Shown: positions 21,455 through 31,715 of the stretch, piece after piece
How positions within the stretch are numbered: the stretch's first letter is position 1
How the letters are laid out: each line of letters begins with the position of its first letter
Origin: Arcuatula senhousia
Lineage: Eukaryota; Mollusca; Bivalvia; Mytilida; Mytilidae
Assembly: GCA_963971305.1 (NCBI GenBank)
Contig: OZ020308.1
Coordinates: forward strand, 21,821,838 to 21,885,837
Direction of reading: 5' to 3'
Length of the DNA stretch: 64,000 nt
Notes under the pieces: generated by a model
The model's database searches: none
What the model was told of the DNA's origin: nothing
Seen by the model: only the letters and a program-made list of their open reading frames with translations
Made by a program: the position numbers and the translations under genes

Positions 21455-22565
21455 GTCTACAGGTCATATGGAGCATGAACGAAGCAGGAAAATCGTTTGA
21501 GTAGCCACAGTAAGAGTTATTGATGAAAAGGGTGTTAGGAATGTCCCTGGACGGACTAGTGCTATTGGTACTCATATCACAATCGTTGATTGTGTCAATG
21601 CTTAAGGACGGAAAATAAGTCTATTGTTGATTGCCCACGGTAAAACATAGCGCTCAAGTTTCGGCTTTAACACTCTAGAGGCTCTCAAAGGTACTTTGTA
21701 GGACTATTGAGAAAACGGAAAGATGGACGAGGGGATTGGGGAGAGGTGGTTAAATGATTTTTTTTAAGACAATGTGGACCGCACCGTCCCCAACTTTTAA
21801 TCCTTGATGGCCATTCTTCTCATGAGTGATTAGTGATGATCGAGGCGGGAATTCGGGAAAAAATAACCATTTTATCCCTTCCACCATACATTACCCACTA
21901 TTTACAACCCCTAGACAGATCCGAATTTGGACAAGTGGATATTCCCTGCAGTTTTTAAAAGGGCCTGGGAATCAGATGAATCTGTATTAATACAAGGAGT
22001 GGGTTTAGTGGATGTGGAATCTATCCGCTAAACATTGGAGCCATTCCTGAAGATGCATATCTTCCCAGTCTGCCGAAAGAAGGTGAGGTAAATGAAAGCC
22101 TTAAGCTACAAGTAGCTAAAAACTCGATCAAACCCCAAGCAAGCCCAGTGCCCATGACAGGATCCGAATACGCAACTGAAACCGCAAACCAGCCAACAGT
22201 CTTAAATACCGTTGACGTATACGCACAACAAAGAGAGACCAGAGATAGACGACCCGTAACAGCTGATGCAGCCCATATTGATTGAAGTGGTTGGCATTGC
22301 TAATGAGGAAGGGATGGTTAAGCTGTCAGAGTCTGAAATTTGGAGTTCCGAGATAACCAATTTGTTTCTTCCAATTAATAGCTCAAAAGAAAAAGAAAAT
22401 GAAAAACCATGAAAAAAGACACTAAATCAGAAAACCTCTATGCAAAGCCACAGGCCTTTAACAAATCAAGATGAATGAAAAATAATTGATGCAACAAATG
22501 AAGGAAGAAAAAAAGGATTGAAGCTCAAAAGAGAAAGGCTAAAAATATAGTGCCATCTAAGTGCC
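21455..22565 (+). pseudogene. Decayed pogo/Tigger-type DDE transposase
   Basis: Across several plus-strand frames the blocks of a pogo-class (DDE_1) transposase appear in order. They are MNEAG (where the family has MDETG, so the first catalytic Asp may be changed), VIDEKGVRNVPGRTSAIGTH, ITIVDCVNA, LLILDGHSSH (second catalytic Asp; about 21800), ILSLPPYITHYLQPLD (about 21875-21920), SGFSGCGIYPLNIGAIPEDA (about 22000-22055), and a low-complexity C-terminus with HRPLTNQDE and a Lys/Glu-rich tail ending near 22555. At least six frame breaks or stops. Catalytic block order and spacing fit the family; the N-terminal DNA-binding domain is not recognisable upstream. Confidence 0.75.
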
Positions 22566-24137
22566 GAAAGGTGAAGAAAATAGAACACACACCCTAACGT
22601 TTATTCACGTGCATTCATCTGTCATATACTGCACTAATAATTAATAATCATAGCTATTTGAGTGCTAAGACAGTGCTTGTGTACACATAAAAAGGTCTTT
22701 GAAATGTTCATCACAAAAAGGCATTCGAATCTCAAATTTGTTGTTAAATAATAAGATAAAAAAACATGAATAATACAAAACATAGACAAAAACTACAACG
22801 TACACAGGAACAACAACCAATATCAAACTGAAGTAGGATTATAACTAATCATTTAATGGAATCGACGTTGTCGGCTCACATGTGACACTTTTTGTCTTAA
22901 TTGGTATAAGCGTAATTCAAGTTTAATCTAAAGAAACTGACCATAAATTCCAGACACCTAGTACAAGTAAAAAACCATTGAAGATGGAAACGATCAATAC
23001 CCCTCCCCAAAATTAAGCTTTTATATTCATAGTTGGTAATAACTTACGTACCAACATTTAAAAGATCGAACATGAACAATTTAAATCTGTGTTTTCACAC
23101 ATACTAACTAAGAACACCGATTGTCCACGATTAGTGTATTCCAGATTCTTAAAATCGTCTGCAAATTTTCCCTATATTGAATATGCAGTGAAATGAAGTT
23201 TTCAAGTAGGATATGAGTCTCAATGTAAATCGGAGAAACAAGTTATAGTACCACAAGATAAAAGTCGGACATTTTTAGCCTATTCCACAGTAGCCTACGG
23301 ATTCAACCTTCCCAGAACTGCAGCATGTGCAGTGTTTTTACGTGCAAAAAGCAGCATTTTTACGATCGTGTTTGTGCGTCAAGTACTTTAAAAAAAATAT
23401 GTATTGTGAAACGGTCTCGTACAAAGTTAAAAGTGGGAAACATCACAATTCATGATCATGTGTGTAATACTTTAGACAATATGGAAATGTGGAATAAGTG
23501 TACAAATGGTGTACACGACACAAATTAAATAAATCATCTCCCTTGAAAACAGTACGAGAAATGTTATAAAATTAATATAACAGTTAGGCTTTGTTTCAAA
23601 CTTATTTTGTTTCTCATAATTCATCATAGTTAATCTTCGTACAGTTAAATAGCGATGTTTTTGTCTTTGCTTAAATTTGGTAACATGCTCAGAATAGATG
23701 GTTAATGTTAGACCACCGTACTACCTTGATACCCATTTCTGGACGTACAACAAAAAACAGATAGATTGCAGGGATACTGTACGTATATATTTAAGGTAGA
23801 ATATTCAATTTAACATATTTTTAAGAATCCGAGAAATGCTCAAAAATAATTAGATAACCAAAGATAACATTTTCAAAAGTGAACTTCATCTATGATATAA
23901 TTAGAGAAAAAATCATTATAGGTCTCAGCCTACCTTGCCTATATCTTAATATGTTCCTCAAACTAGTAATCAGAAAATGTTATCTTTACCTATTCCACCT
24001 GCCTACACAGTCACGACATTGGCATTAACTTCGAAACAAATATTTTTTGTAGATATAACTTCAAAACATTCACACTATCCTTGCAGCTATTTTACTTTTT
24101 ACAATGGTTTTCAAGAAAGAATTTAAAGTGTAGTATT
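22566..24137. other. AT-rich stretch, nothing recognised
   Basis: Only a short repeat H relative at 23488-23527 is shared with the rest of the window. The frame at 23325-23528 overlaps it and has no domain. Confidence 0.5.
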
Positions 24138-24149
24138 TGTTTTCTTAGA

Positions 24150-24638
24150 GTGAGTGAGTGAGTTGGTGTTTTACGCCCGTGCAACGCTATATAGGTTATT
24201 TACAGGCGATGAACATGAAAAGGATGATAAAATGAACATGAAATGATGATGATAAATGAAATATGGGGATGGGGTGGGAAACAAAGGACCGGTTAATTTT
24301 GAAGAACCACAGGAAAAAGGGGAGAGGTGGGTAGGGTCGGAAAATTTAGCCTATGTGGTGCACTACTGGGCGGTCCACAAAGGGGTCTTTTACGTGCATG
24401 AAGCGTGGCACTCTCCACACACGTTGGTCCACTATGGTCGGCGGTCAGGGTTTCCGTATTATAGACCTGACAACCCCCGCGGACGAGGGCTACCCTATTC
24501 AGCCACCTAGGGTACACACTTGGTCGCTCTGTGGGCTGAGCACTGACCCGACGTCAGAATCCCAAGACCCTTAGTCGCCTCTTACGACAAGCTAGGCTCT
24601 GCTGCGGGCCTATTCGCCACCCGGGCCCCGCACGGGAC
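24150..24638 (-). mobile_element. Family A element, full length, young (A3)
   Basis: 489 bp with GTGAGTGAGTGAGTTGG tail side first and ending CCGGGCCCCGCACGGGAC. Perfect 12-bp target duplication TGTTTTCTTAGA at 24138-24149 and 24639-24650. By eye only a handful of bases differ from A4, so the two are recent. Confidence 0.92.
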
Positions 24639-24789
24639 TGTTTTCTTAGAAAAGAAGAATAAAAAGTGTAATTTTAGAGTATAAAAATATAAGGTATGTT
24701 TCCTATAATTAATATGAAAAATGGGTATATTTTAGTGGAAAACCAGGACATATGTAGGGGAAATAAAGAAGAAAAGGGGGGTTAACTGG

Positions 24790-25535
24790 TTTACCTCTGT
24801 CCGTCCTTTCGTCCATCCGTCCGCAACATAACTTTCGTAACAGTTTCTCAGTAACTACATATCACTGTGTTTTTAAAATTTGGTATATGGCTTCAGTGTG
24901 AGGTCCTTTATCGCGAGTATCGAAATAAGGTCTGTTGGACATCTACTTCCTGTTAACCGACTTAGTGAATTTTCAACATTACTAGTCAATTGTTGAAAAT
25001 ATTCGTAACTTTTTTCTCAGCAATAACATATCACAGTGACTTGAAATTTGGTATATGGCTTCAGTATTAGGTCTTTTATTGCGAGTATTGAAATTAGGTA
25101 TGTCAGATATCTACATCCTGTTAACCGACTTAGACAATTTTGACCATTACTGGTCAATTGTTGAAAATTTTCGTAACATTTTCTAAGCAAATACATATCA
25201 CAGTGATTTGAAATCTTGTATATGGCTTAAATATGAGATATTTTATTGCGAGTATCGAGATTAGGTCGGTCGGATATCTACTTCCTGTCTACCGACTAAT
25301 TGAATTTTGAACATTACTAGTCAAGCGTTGAAAATTTTCTTAACATTTTTCTCAGCAATTGCATATCGCAGTGGCTTGAAATTTGGTGCATCTATATGGC
25401 TTTAGTATGAGATCTTTTATTGTGAGTTTTGAAATTAGGTCTGTCGATCTACTACTTGTTTACCGACTTAGTTAATTTTGGGTATAGTGGGGCTATACTG
25501 AGTGAGCAGTAGCTCACAGATTCCTTGTTTAAATC
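24790..25535 (-). mobile_element. Tandem-repeat element P7 (P4 family, inverted)
   Basis: A CCGTCC microsatellite (CTGTCCGTCCTTTCGTCCAT) at the left, then four tandem units of about 169 bp (landmark CATATCACTGTG/CATATCACAGTG near 24859, 25028, 25194, 25362). The right end has GGTATAGTGGGGCTATACTG (hairpin GTATAG/CTATAC) and GTGAGCAGTAGCTCACAG followed by ATTCCTTGTTT. The GAGCWnTGCTC hairpin and the unit content (cttcctgttaaccgac) match P4. Confidence 0.7.
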
Positions 25536-25981
25536 AGCTGTTTGATGAGCTTCAGTACCCTCCGCTAGTATAGCATAAGATCAAACAATTGATTTTACGC
25601 GTAGGGTACTTTAGGTGATCAAATAGCTGATTGATGTTGGATCGGGACTGTTTCATGTGGATTACTGTTTTGTGCTAGAACAACTCAGAGGAGATGTGAC
25701 AAGTATAGCAAGTTAAAACAATTGCTTTTTGTTGTTTTGTTTTGCATCCGTGACCAATATGTCTAGTTTCAGTATTCTGCAAGACTGTGTTTTCTCATAT
25801 TCTTATAGTAAATAAATCATTTTTCACTTCACAATAAACCTTATGGGGGGTATGTTCCGTGGCTGATAAAGCTGTGACGTAATTTTCCGTAGCTGATAAA
25901 GCTTTATCACGTTTACATCCGGGACTACTCGGAAGTTTACTATGCTTCATTAATTTCCGTAGCAAACGACGCTTACCTGGT
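25536..25981. other. Unannotated stretch
   Basis: Contains a local echo TCCGTGGCTGATAAAGCT / TCCGTAGCTGATAAAGCT (about 25856 and 25888). Nothing else recognised. Confidence 0.5.
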
Positions 25982-26146
25982 GTCCCGTGCGGGTTCCGGG
26001 TGGCGAATAGGCCCGCAGCAGCGCTAAGATTGTCGGTAAAAGTCCACTTGAGAGCGCTCAGAAACCTGACATCGGGTCAGGCTGCTTTGCCCACAAAGCG
26101 ACTAGGATGTGTGCCCCAGGTGGTTGAATGGGGCAGCCCTGACATC
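25982..26146 (+). mobile_element. Family B 5' part, 3'-truncated (B4)
   Basis: GTCCCGTGCGGGTTCCGGGT to GGGCAGCCCTGACATCGA, matching B1 1613-1780. It then stops abruptly next to the perfect inverted repeat at 26154. A 3'-truncated retroelement is unusual for target-primed insertion and suggests a later deletion or rearrangement at the junction. Confidence 0.85.
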
Positions 26147-26153
26147 GAAATGA

Positions 26154-26329
26154 TCAACGGAATGATAAATTAATATAATAAAGGATTTCACAACAAAGGA
26201 GAAATGCTAAACTAGGTTACCCGAGAAATCAAAACACTCTATGAAAAGGCCTCTTGGTTCGGGTAACCTAGTTTAGCATTTCTCCTTTGTTGTGAAATCC
26301 TTTATTATATTAATTTATCATTCCGTTGA
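26154..26329. repeat. Perfect 71-bp inverted repeat with 34-bp loop
   Basis: 26154-26224 (TCAACGGAATGATAAATTAA...) is the exact reverse complement of 26259-26329 (...TTAATTTATCATTCCGTTGA). No mismatch in 71 positions; spacer 26225-26258. It would form a strong hairpin. The identity implies a very recent event, ongoing conversion, or a sequencing/assembly fold-back artefact. Confidence 0.95.
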
Positions 26330-26649
26330 ACATTTTCTATTGGTATAAAACAATTTTGTAAAAACAATTAATTGAATTTTAAATTGAAACTTGTTTGTAA
26401 TAATATTTTGCTTTGTAGAAAGTAATTTGTTAAAACAATATGAAATTTATTGAATGACTGATCCATGTCTTTATAATCATCTAAATTTATTGTGTAAATA
26501 ATCTTTATTTTAATTATATTTAATTTCAAAATTGTCTAAACCCTAAGGTTCTTCCTACCTCAGACATAGGTTGAATACCTTAGTAATAATTTGGTTCCCC
26601 AGTTTTGTATTTTTGGTTATACTGTTCTAAGCTCTTCATATTCATACAG

Positions 26650-26745
26650 TGTTTGGCATTTTCAATATTTTTGGTAGAGCGCCTCTGATGAGTCTTGAAT
26701 AGACGAAACGCGCGTCAGGCGTAGCAAAATTTATTGTCTGGAACT
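26650..26745 (+). repeat. Mussel-type dispersed repeat G with GACGAAACGCGCGTC
   Basis: TTTGGCATTTTCAATATTTT, TGGTAGAGCGCCTCTGATGA, AGACGAAACGCGCGTC, AAAATTTATTGTCTGGAAC. An inverted copy lies at 48340-48437 and a fragment at 38135-38172. I recognise this as abundant in mussel genomic DNA. Confidence 0.75.
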
Positions 26746-26877
26746 TTGTTGTCGTTTGTATGAGGTATTCTTAGATCGCTTTTGACGACGGTTTGGCTGA
26801 ACAACATCTTGCATTTTGGACTCAAATTTAGAGAGAAGCACATTCCTTTAAAATGGGGAGACATAATAATGAAAAGT

Positions 26878-27366
26878 GAGTGTGAGTGAGTTGGTGTTTT
26901 ACGCCCGTGCAACGCTATATAGGTTATTTACAGGCGATGAACATGAAAAGGATGATAAAATGAACATGAAATGATGATGATAAATGAAATATGGGGATGG
27001 GGTGGGAAACAAAGGACCGGTAAATTTTGAAGAACCACAGGAAAAAGGGGAGAGGTGGGTAGGGTCGGAAAATTTAGCCTATGTGGTGCACTACTGGGCG
27101 GTCCACAAAGGGGTCTTTTACGTGCATGAAGCGTGGCACTCTCCACACACGTTGGCCCACTATGGTCGGCGGTCAGGGTTTCCGTATTATAGACCTGACA
27201 ACCCCCGCGGACGAGGGCTACCCTATTCAGCCACCTAGGGTACACACTTGGTCGCTCTGTGGGCTGAGCACTGACCCGACGTCAGAATCCCAAGACCCTT
27301 AGTCGCCTCTTACGACAAGCTAGGCTCTGCTGCGGGCCTATTCGCCACCCGGGCCCCGCACGGGAC
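26878..27366 (-). mobile_element. Family A element, full length, young (A4)
   Basis: 489 bp, flanked by the perfect 12-bp target duplication ATAATGAAAAGT (26866-26877 and 27367-27378). Nearly identical to A3. The tail has one variant unit (GAGTGTGAGTGAG). Confidence 0.92.
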
Positions 27367-27379
27367 ATAATGAAAAGTA

Positions 27380-27644
27380 CGTCAGATCTTCATCAGTATC
27401 TTGAACATACGGAGAGGATAAGAAAGACAAGATATGGTGCAGATAATGAAACTAGAGCTTTTCTAGCCAAGATGACCCAATTGCAAGTATTTTTTTAATT
27501 TGTGATAAATAATAGTTTGGAGAGCAAATCGTTTAAACATTATTGATAAATCATATATAGGTGATAGTTATTATATGCATGTTATATTATATTCCTGGAT
27601 TATAATAAAAATAATTAAAAGTCCTATAAAAAGTCATAATAACA
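27380..27644. other. AT-rich stretch, nothing recognised
   Basis: Target DNA on the right of A4; no feature seen. Confidence 0.5.
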
Positions 27645-27683
27645 AATGACATTCGGATACCCCGTTGGTACCTCTGCGTCCTG
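27645..27683 (+). mobile_element. Family C terminal scrap (C9)
   Basis: GACATTCGGATACCCCGTTG then GTACCTCTGCGTCC, the extreme 3' end of the YIDD-RT element, abutting the left border of the fold-back structure. Confidence 0.7.
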
Positions 27684-28717
27684 CATTAGTGGAGCGGATA
27701 AACTTGATTTTTCACCAAAATATTTCACATCATGATAAAAGCTTGACATTTTGTACAAACATTCCTCAATATATAGTGGTTCAGAATTCATAGTTGGCCA
27801 TCTTGATTTCCGCCGTTTTAAAGATGGCCGCCGCAAAATTAAAATGGTGCCATTTCTCTATAATCTTTTTACAAAACTAATTTTTGTTTTTTAATCTCTT
27901 GTTTTTGTTGGACAATTGACACGTATATTAGGAAACAAATCATAAATATAAGGTTAATTAGTTAATTTGTTAGTGCGCATGCGCAATAAACTGTCAAAAG
28001 TATAAATATCCAAGTTTTCCAAGCTGTGAGTTGCCTTCAAACTTGATTTTTCACCAAAATATTTCACCTCGAGGTAAAAGCATGAAATTTTGAAGAAACA
28101 TTCTTCAATATGTTGTGGCTCAGAATTTATAGTTGGCCATCTTGATTTCTGCCATTTTCATGATGGCCGCCGCGAAATTAAAATTGCGCCATTTCTCTAT
28201 AATCGTTTTAACAAAACTACTTTTTGGTTTTAAAATTTCTTGTTTTTATTGGTCAAGTGACACTTATATTAGGAAACAAAAGATAATTGTTAGGTTAATA
28301 AAAGTATTTGTTAGTGAGCATGCGCAATTAACTGCCAAAAATATAAATATCCCTGTTTTCCAAGCAGTGAGTTGCCCTTTAACTTGACTTTTCACCAAAA
28401 TATTTCACATCGTGATAAAAGCATGAAATTTTGTACAAACATTCCTCTATATATTATGGTTAAGAATTCATTGTTGGCATCTCGATTTTGGCAATTTTCA
28501 AGATGGCCATCGCGAAATTAACATATCGCCATTTCTATTTAATCTTGTATGCATATTTACTTTTTAATTTTTAATTTCTTGTTTTAATTGGACATGAAAT
28601 GATAAATGCAAGGTTTATAAAATCATGCCAAGAGTATGAATATCCCTGTTTTCCAAGCTGTGAATTGCCATTAAACTTGATTTTCACTAAAAAAAAAATT
28701 TCACATCGTGATAAAAG

Positions 28718-28803
28718 AAGGAGAGGTTTCAATGGGACATTCGAATGTCAAAGTCCGAAAGGGCAGAATCAAAACCAGTAAATACAAACAAGGACAGGAC
28801 GTG
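28718..28803 (-). mobile_element. Family C scrap in left arm (C10a)
   Basis: AGAAGGAGAGGTTTCAATGG, then GACATTCGAATGTCAAAGTCC, to AGGACAGGACGTGT. Mirrored as C11 at 29873-29965 in the right arm. Confidence 0.75.
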
Positions 28804-28849
28804 TAAGCATGAAATATTGAACAAACATTCCTCAATATATCATGGTTAT

Positions 28850-28970
28850 AAAAACAAAACCAGTAAACACCAACAAGAACGGGACGAAAACAGACAATAT
28901 GTAAAACATGGAAACACAAAATACTGAATATCAATCAACAACGCGAACTCCAGTCGAAACCAGAGTGAAA
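28850..28970 (-). mobile_element. Family C 3'-region fragment at the centre (C10b)
   Basis: AAACCAGTAAACACCAACAA to CTCCAGTCGAAACCAGAGTG, little diverged, without a mirror copy. It marks the symmetry break at the centre of the fold-back structure. Confidence 0.75.
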
Positions 28971-29167
28971 TCAATGAATTCCACATATTTTAGAATTAAA
29001 AGCAACTCACAGCTTGGGAAAAGGGATATTTATACTTTTGGCATTTTATTGCCCTTGCACACTAACAACTACATTGATAAACCTTACATTTAATTTGTTT
29101 CCTAATATAGGTGTCAAATGTCCAATAAAACAAGAAAACAGAAAGAGAAGTTTTTTCACAAAAATTA

Positions 29168-29643
29168 GTGAGTGAGTGAGTTGGTGTTTTACGCCCGTGC
29201 AACGCTATATAGGTTATTTACAGGCGATGAACATGAAAAGGATGATAAAATGAACATGAAATGATGATGATAAATGAAATATGGGGGTGGGGAGGGACAC
29301 AAAGGACCGGTAAATTTTGAAGAACCACAGGAAAAGGGGAGAGGTGGGTAGGGACGGAAAATTTAGCCTATGTGGTGCACTACTGGGCGGTCCACAAAGG
29401 GGTCTTTTACGTGCATGAAGCGTGGCACTCTCCACACACGTTGGCCCACTATGGTCGGCGGTCAGGGTTTCCGTATTATAGACCTGACAACCCCCGCGGA
29501 CGAGGGCTACCCTATTCAGCCACCTAGGGTACACACTTGGTTGCTCTGTGGGCTGAGCACTGACCCGACGTCAGAATCCCAAGACCCTTAGTCGCCTTTT
29601 ACGACAAGCTAGGCTCTGCTGCGGGCCTATTCGCCACCCGGGC
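29168..29643 (-). mobile_element. Family A element, slightly 5'-truncated (A5)
   Basis: 476 bp. It lacks only the first 12-13 bp of the head (ends GCCACCCGGGC). Perfect 13-bp target duplication TTCACAAAAATTA at 29155-29167 and 29644-29656. The minimal 5' truncation with an intact tail supports 3'-primed reverse transcription. Confidence 0.92.
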
Positions 29644-29724
29644 TTCACAAAAATTAAAAAGAAATGGCGCCATTTTAATTTCTCGGCAGTCATATTGAAA
29701 ATGGCCAAAATCAAGATGGTCAAC

Positions 29725-29808
29725 ATCCTCGGAAACCCAGGGTTTCTTCTCTCGTTTACTCATTCATCACGAGTAAGCGAGAGAAGAACCCCTGGGTTTC
29801 CGAGGATG
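29725..29808. mobile_element. 84-bp hairpin MITE with 10-bp target duplication
   Basis: Arms ATCCTCGGAAACCCAGGG... and ...CCTGGGTTTCCGAGGAT, 37 bp each, 35 of 37 pairing, around the 9-nt loop ATTCATCAC. The direct repeat GATGGTCAAC flanks it at 29715-29724 and 29809-29818 and belongs to the host unit (other units have it once, GTTGGCCATCTTG reversed). Such 9-10 bp duplications with long inverted termini are typical of Mutator-like elements, so MULE-type mobilisation is the first hypothesis. Confidence 0.85.
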
Positions 29809-29872
29809 GATGGTCAACTATGAATTCTGAACCATAATATATTGAGGAATGTTTGTTCAATATTTCATGCTT

Positions 29873-29965
29873 ACACGTTCTGTCCTTGTTTGTATATACT
29901 GGTTTTGATTCTGCCCTTTCGGACTTTGACATTCAAATGTCCCATTGAAACCTCTCCTTCTTTTA
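29873..29965 (+). mobile_element. Family C scrap in right arm (C11), mirror of C10a
   Basis: ACACGTTCTGTCCTTGTTTG to GAAACCTCTCCTTCTTT. Reverse complement of C10a with few differences. Confidence 0.75.
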
Positions 29966-30392
29966 TCACGATGTGAATTTTTTTTTTAGTAAAAATCAAG
30001 TTTAATGGCAATTCACAGCTTGGAAAACAGGGATATTCATACTCTTGGCATGCGCACTAACAAATGATTTTATAAACCTTACATTTATCATTTCATGTCC
30101 AATAAAAACAAGAAATTAAAAATCAAAAAGTAAATATGCATACAAGATTAAATAGAAATGGCGATATGTTAATTTCGCGATGGCCATCTTTAAAATTGCC
30201 AAAATCAAGATGCCAACAATGAATTCTTAACCATAATATAAAAAGGAATGTTTGTGCAAAATTTCATGCTTTTATCACGATGTGAATTATTTTGGTGAAA
30301 AGTCAAGTTAAAGGGCAACTCACTGCTGGGAAAACAGGGATATTTATATTTTTGGCAGTTTATTGCGCATGCTCACTAACAAATACTTTTAT

Positions 30393-30454
30393 TAGTCCCC
30401 TACCGGCGAATGCCGAAGGGGACTATAGGTTTGCGCTCTGTCCGTCTGTCTGTC

Positions 30455-30489
<35 letters not shown>

Positions 30490-31715
30490 CACGCCTCAGT
30501 TTTCCGCACTTTTTTTCTAAACGCTTATAGATAATGAAGTGATTTTTGGTATGTGACTTTACCTTGATGAGTTACAGATCAAGTTTGAGTTTCGTGTCGG
30601 TCCACAAATTTTTATGGGAGTTATGGCCCTTTGAACTTTGAAAATTCACTAAAATTTCAGTTTTCCGCACTTTTTTTCTTAACGCTTATAGATAATGAAC
30701 TGATTTTTGGTATGTGAGTTTACCTTGATGAGTTACAGATCAAGTTTGAGTTTCGTGCTGGTCCGCAAATTTTTATGGGAGTTATGGCCCTTTGAACTTT
30801 GAAAATTCACTAAAATTTCAGTTTTCCACACTTTTTTTCTAAACGCTTATAGATAATGAACTGATTTTTGGTATGTGAGTTTACCTTGATAAGTTACAGA
30901 CCAAGTTTGAGTTTCGTGCCGGTCCATAATTTTTTATGAGAGTTATGGCCCTTTGAACTTTGAAAATTCACGTAAATTTCAGTTTTCCGCACTTTTTTTT
31001 TAAACGCTTATAGATAATGAACTGATTTTTGGTATGTGAGTCTACGTTAATGAGTTACAGATCAAGTTTGAGTTTCGTGCTGATCCACAATTTTTTATGG
31101 GAGTTATGGTCCTTTGAACTTTGAAAATTCACTAAAATATCAGTTTTTCACTTTTTTTAGTCCCCTACCGGCGAAAGCCGAAGGGGACTATAGGTTTTTG
31201 CTCTGTCCGTCTGTCTGTCCGTCTGTCTGTCTGTCCGTCTGTCACGCCTCAGTTTTCCGCACTTTTTTTCTAAACGCTTATAGATAATGAAGTGATTTTT
31301 TGGTATGTGACTTTACCTTGATGAGTTACAGATCAAGTTTGAGTTTCGTGTCGGTCCACAAATTTTTATGGGAGTTATGGCCCTTTGAACTTTGAAAATT
31401 CACTAAAATTTCAGTTTTCCGCACTTTTTTTCTTAACGCTTATAGATAATGAACTGATTTTTGGTATGTGAGTTTACCATGATGAGTTGGAGATTAATTT
31501 TGAGTTTCCTGCCGGTCCACAAATTGTTATGGGAGTTATGGCACTTTGAAGTTAAATCCATTGCAATTTTTTTTCTACACTTTTTTATTGTTCCTTGTAG
31601 ATAATAAACTGATCAAGTTTAGGTATTCATTTGTATGACAAATTGTTACCAGTGACTGAAATATGAGGCCGGTAGGGGACTATGTATTGTTTTGCAATAC
31701 TCTCAGAATGCTTGT
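30393..31715 (+). mobile_element. Tandem-repeat element P1, two head-to-tail copies, rolling-circle-like
   Basis: Two heads start TAGTCCCCTACCGGCGAA at 30393 and 31158, each a hairpin (TAGTCCCCT..CGGC gaa nGCCG.AGGGGACTA) followed by a GTCCGTCTGTCTGTC microsatellite. About 162-bp units follow (AGTTTTCCGCACTTTTTTTC at about 30497, 30659, 30820, 30982 and 31250, 31412). The right end is GGCCGGTAGGGGACTA (31667-31682) plus a terminal hairpin GTATTGTTTTGCAATAC before TCTCAG. The host fold-back unit reads ACTTTTAT | insert | TAACC, and the paralogous uninterrupted unit (28296-28305, reversed) reads ACTTTTATTAACC. The insertion is therefore between T and T without duplication. Non-coding. Confidence 0.75.

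Noticed and set aside
21297..21575. 92-codon minus-strand frame
   Set aside because: Antisense to a B fragment and the start of the pogo transposase remnant.
30430..30490. GTCTGTCTGTC microsatellite as an independent feature
   Set aside because: It is a regular part of element P1's head, repeated at 31200-31245, so it is described there.
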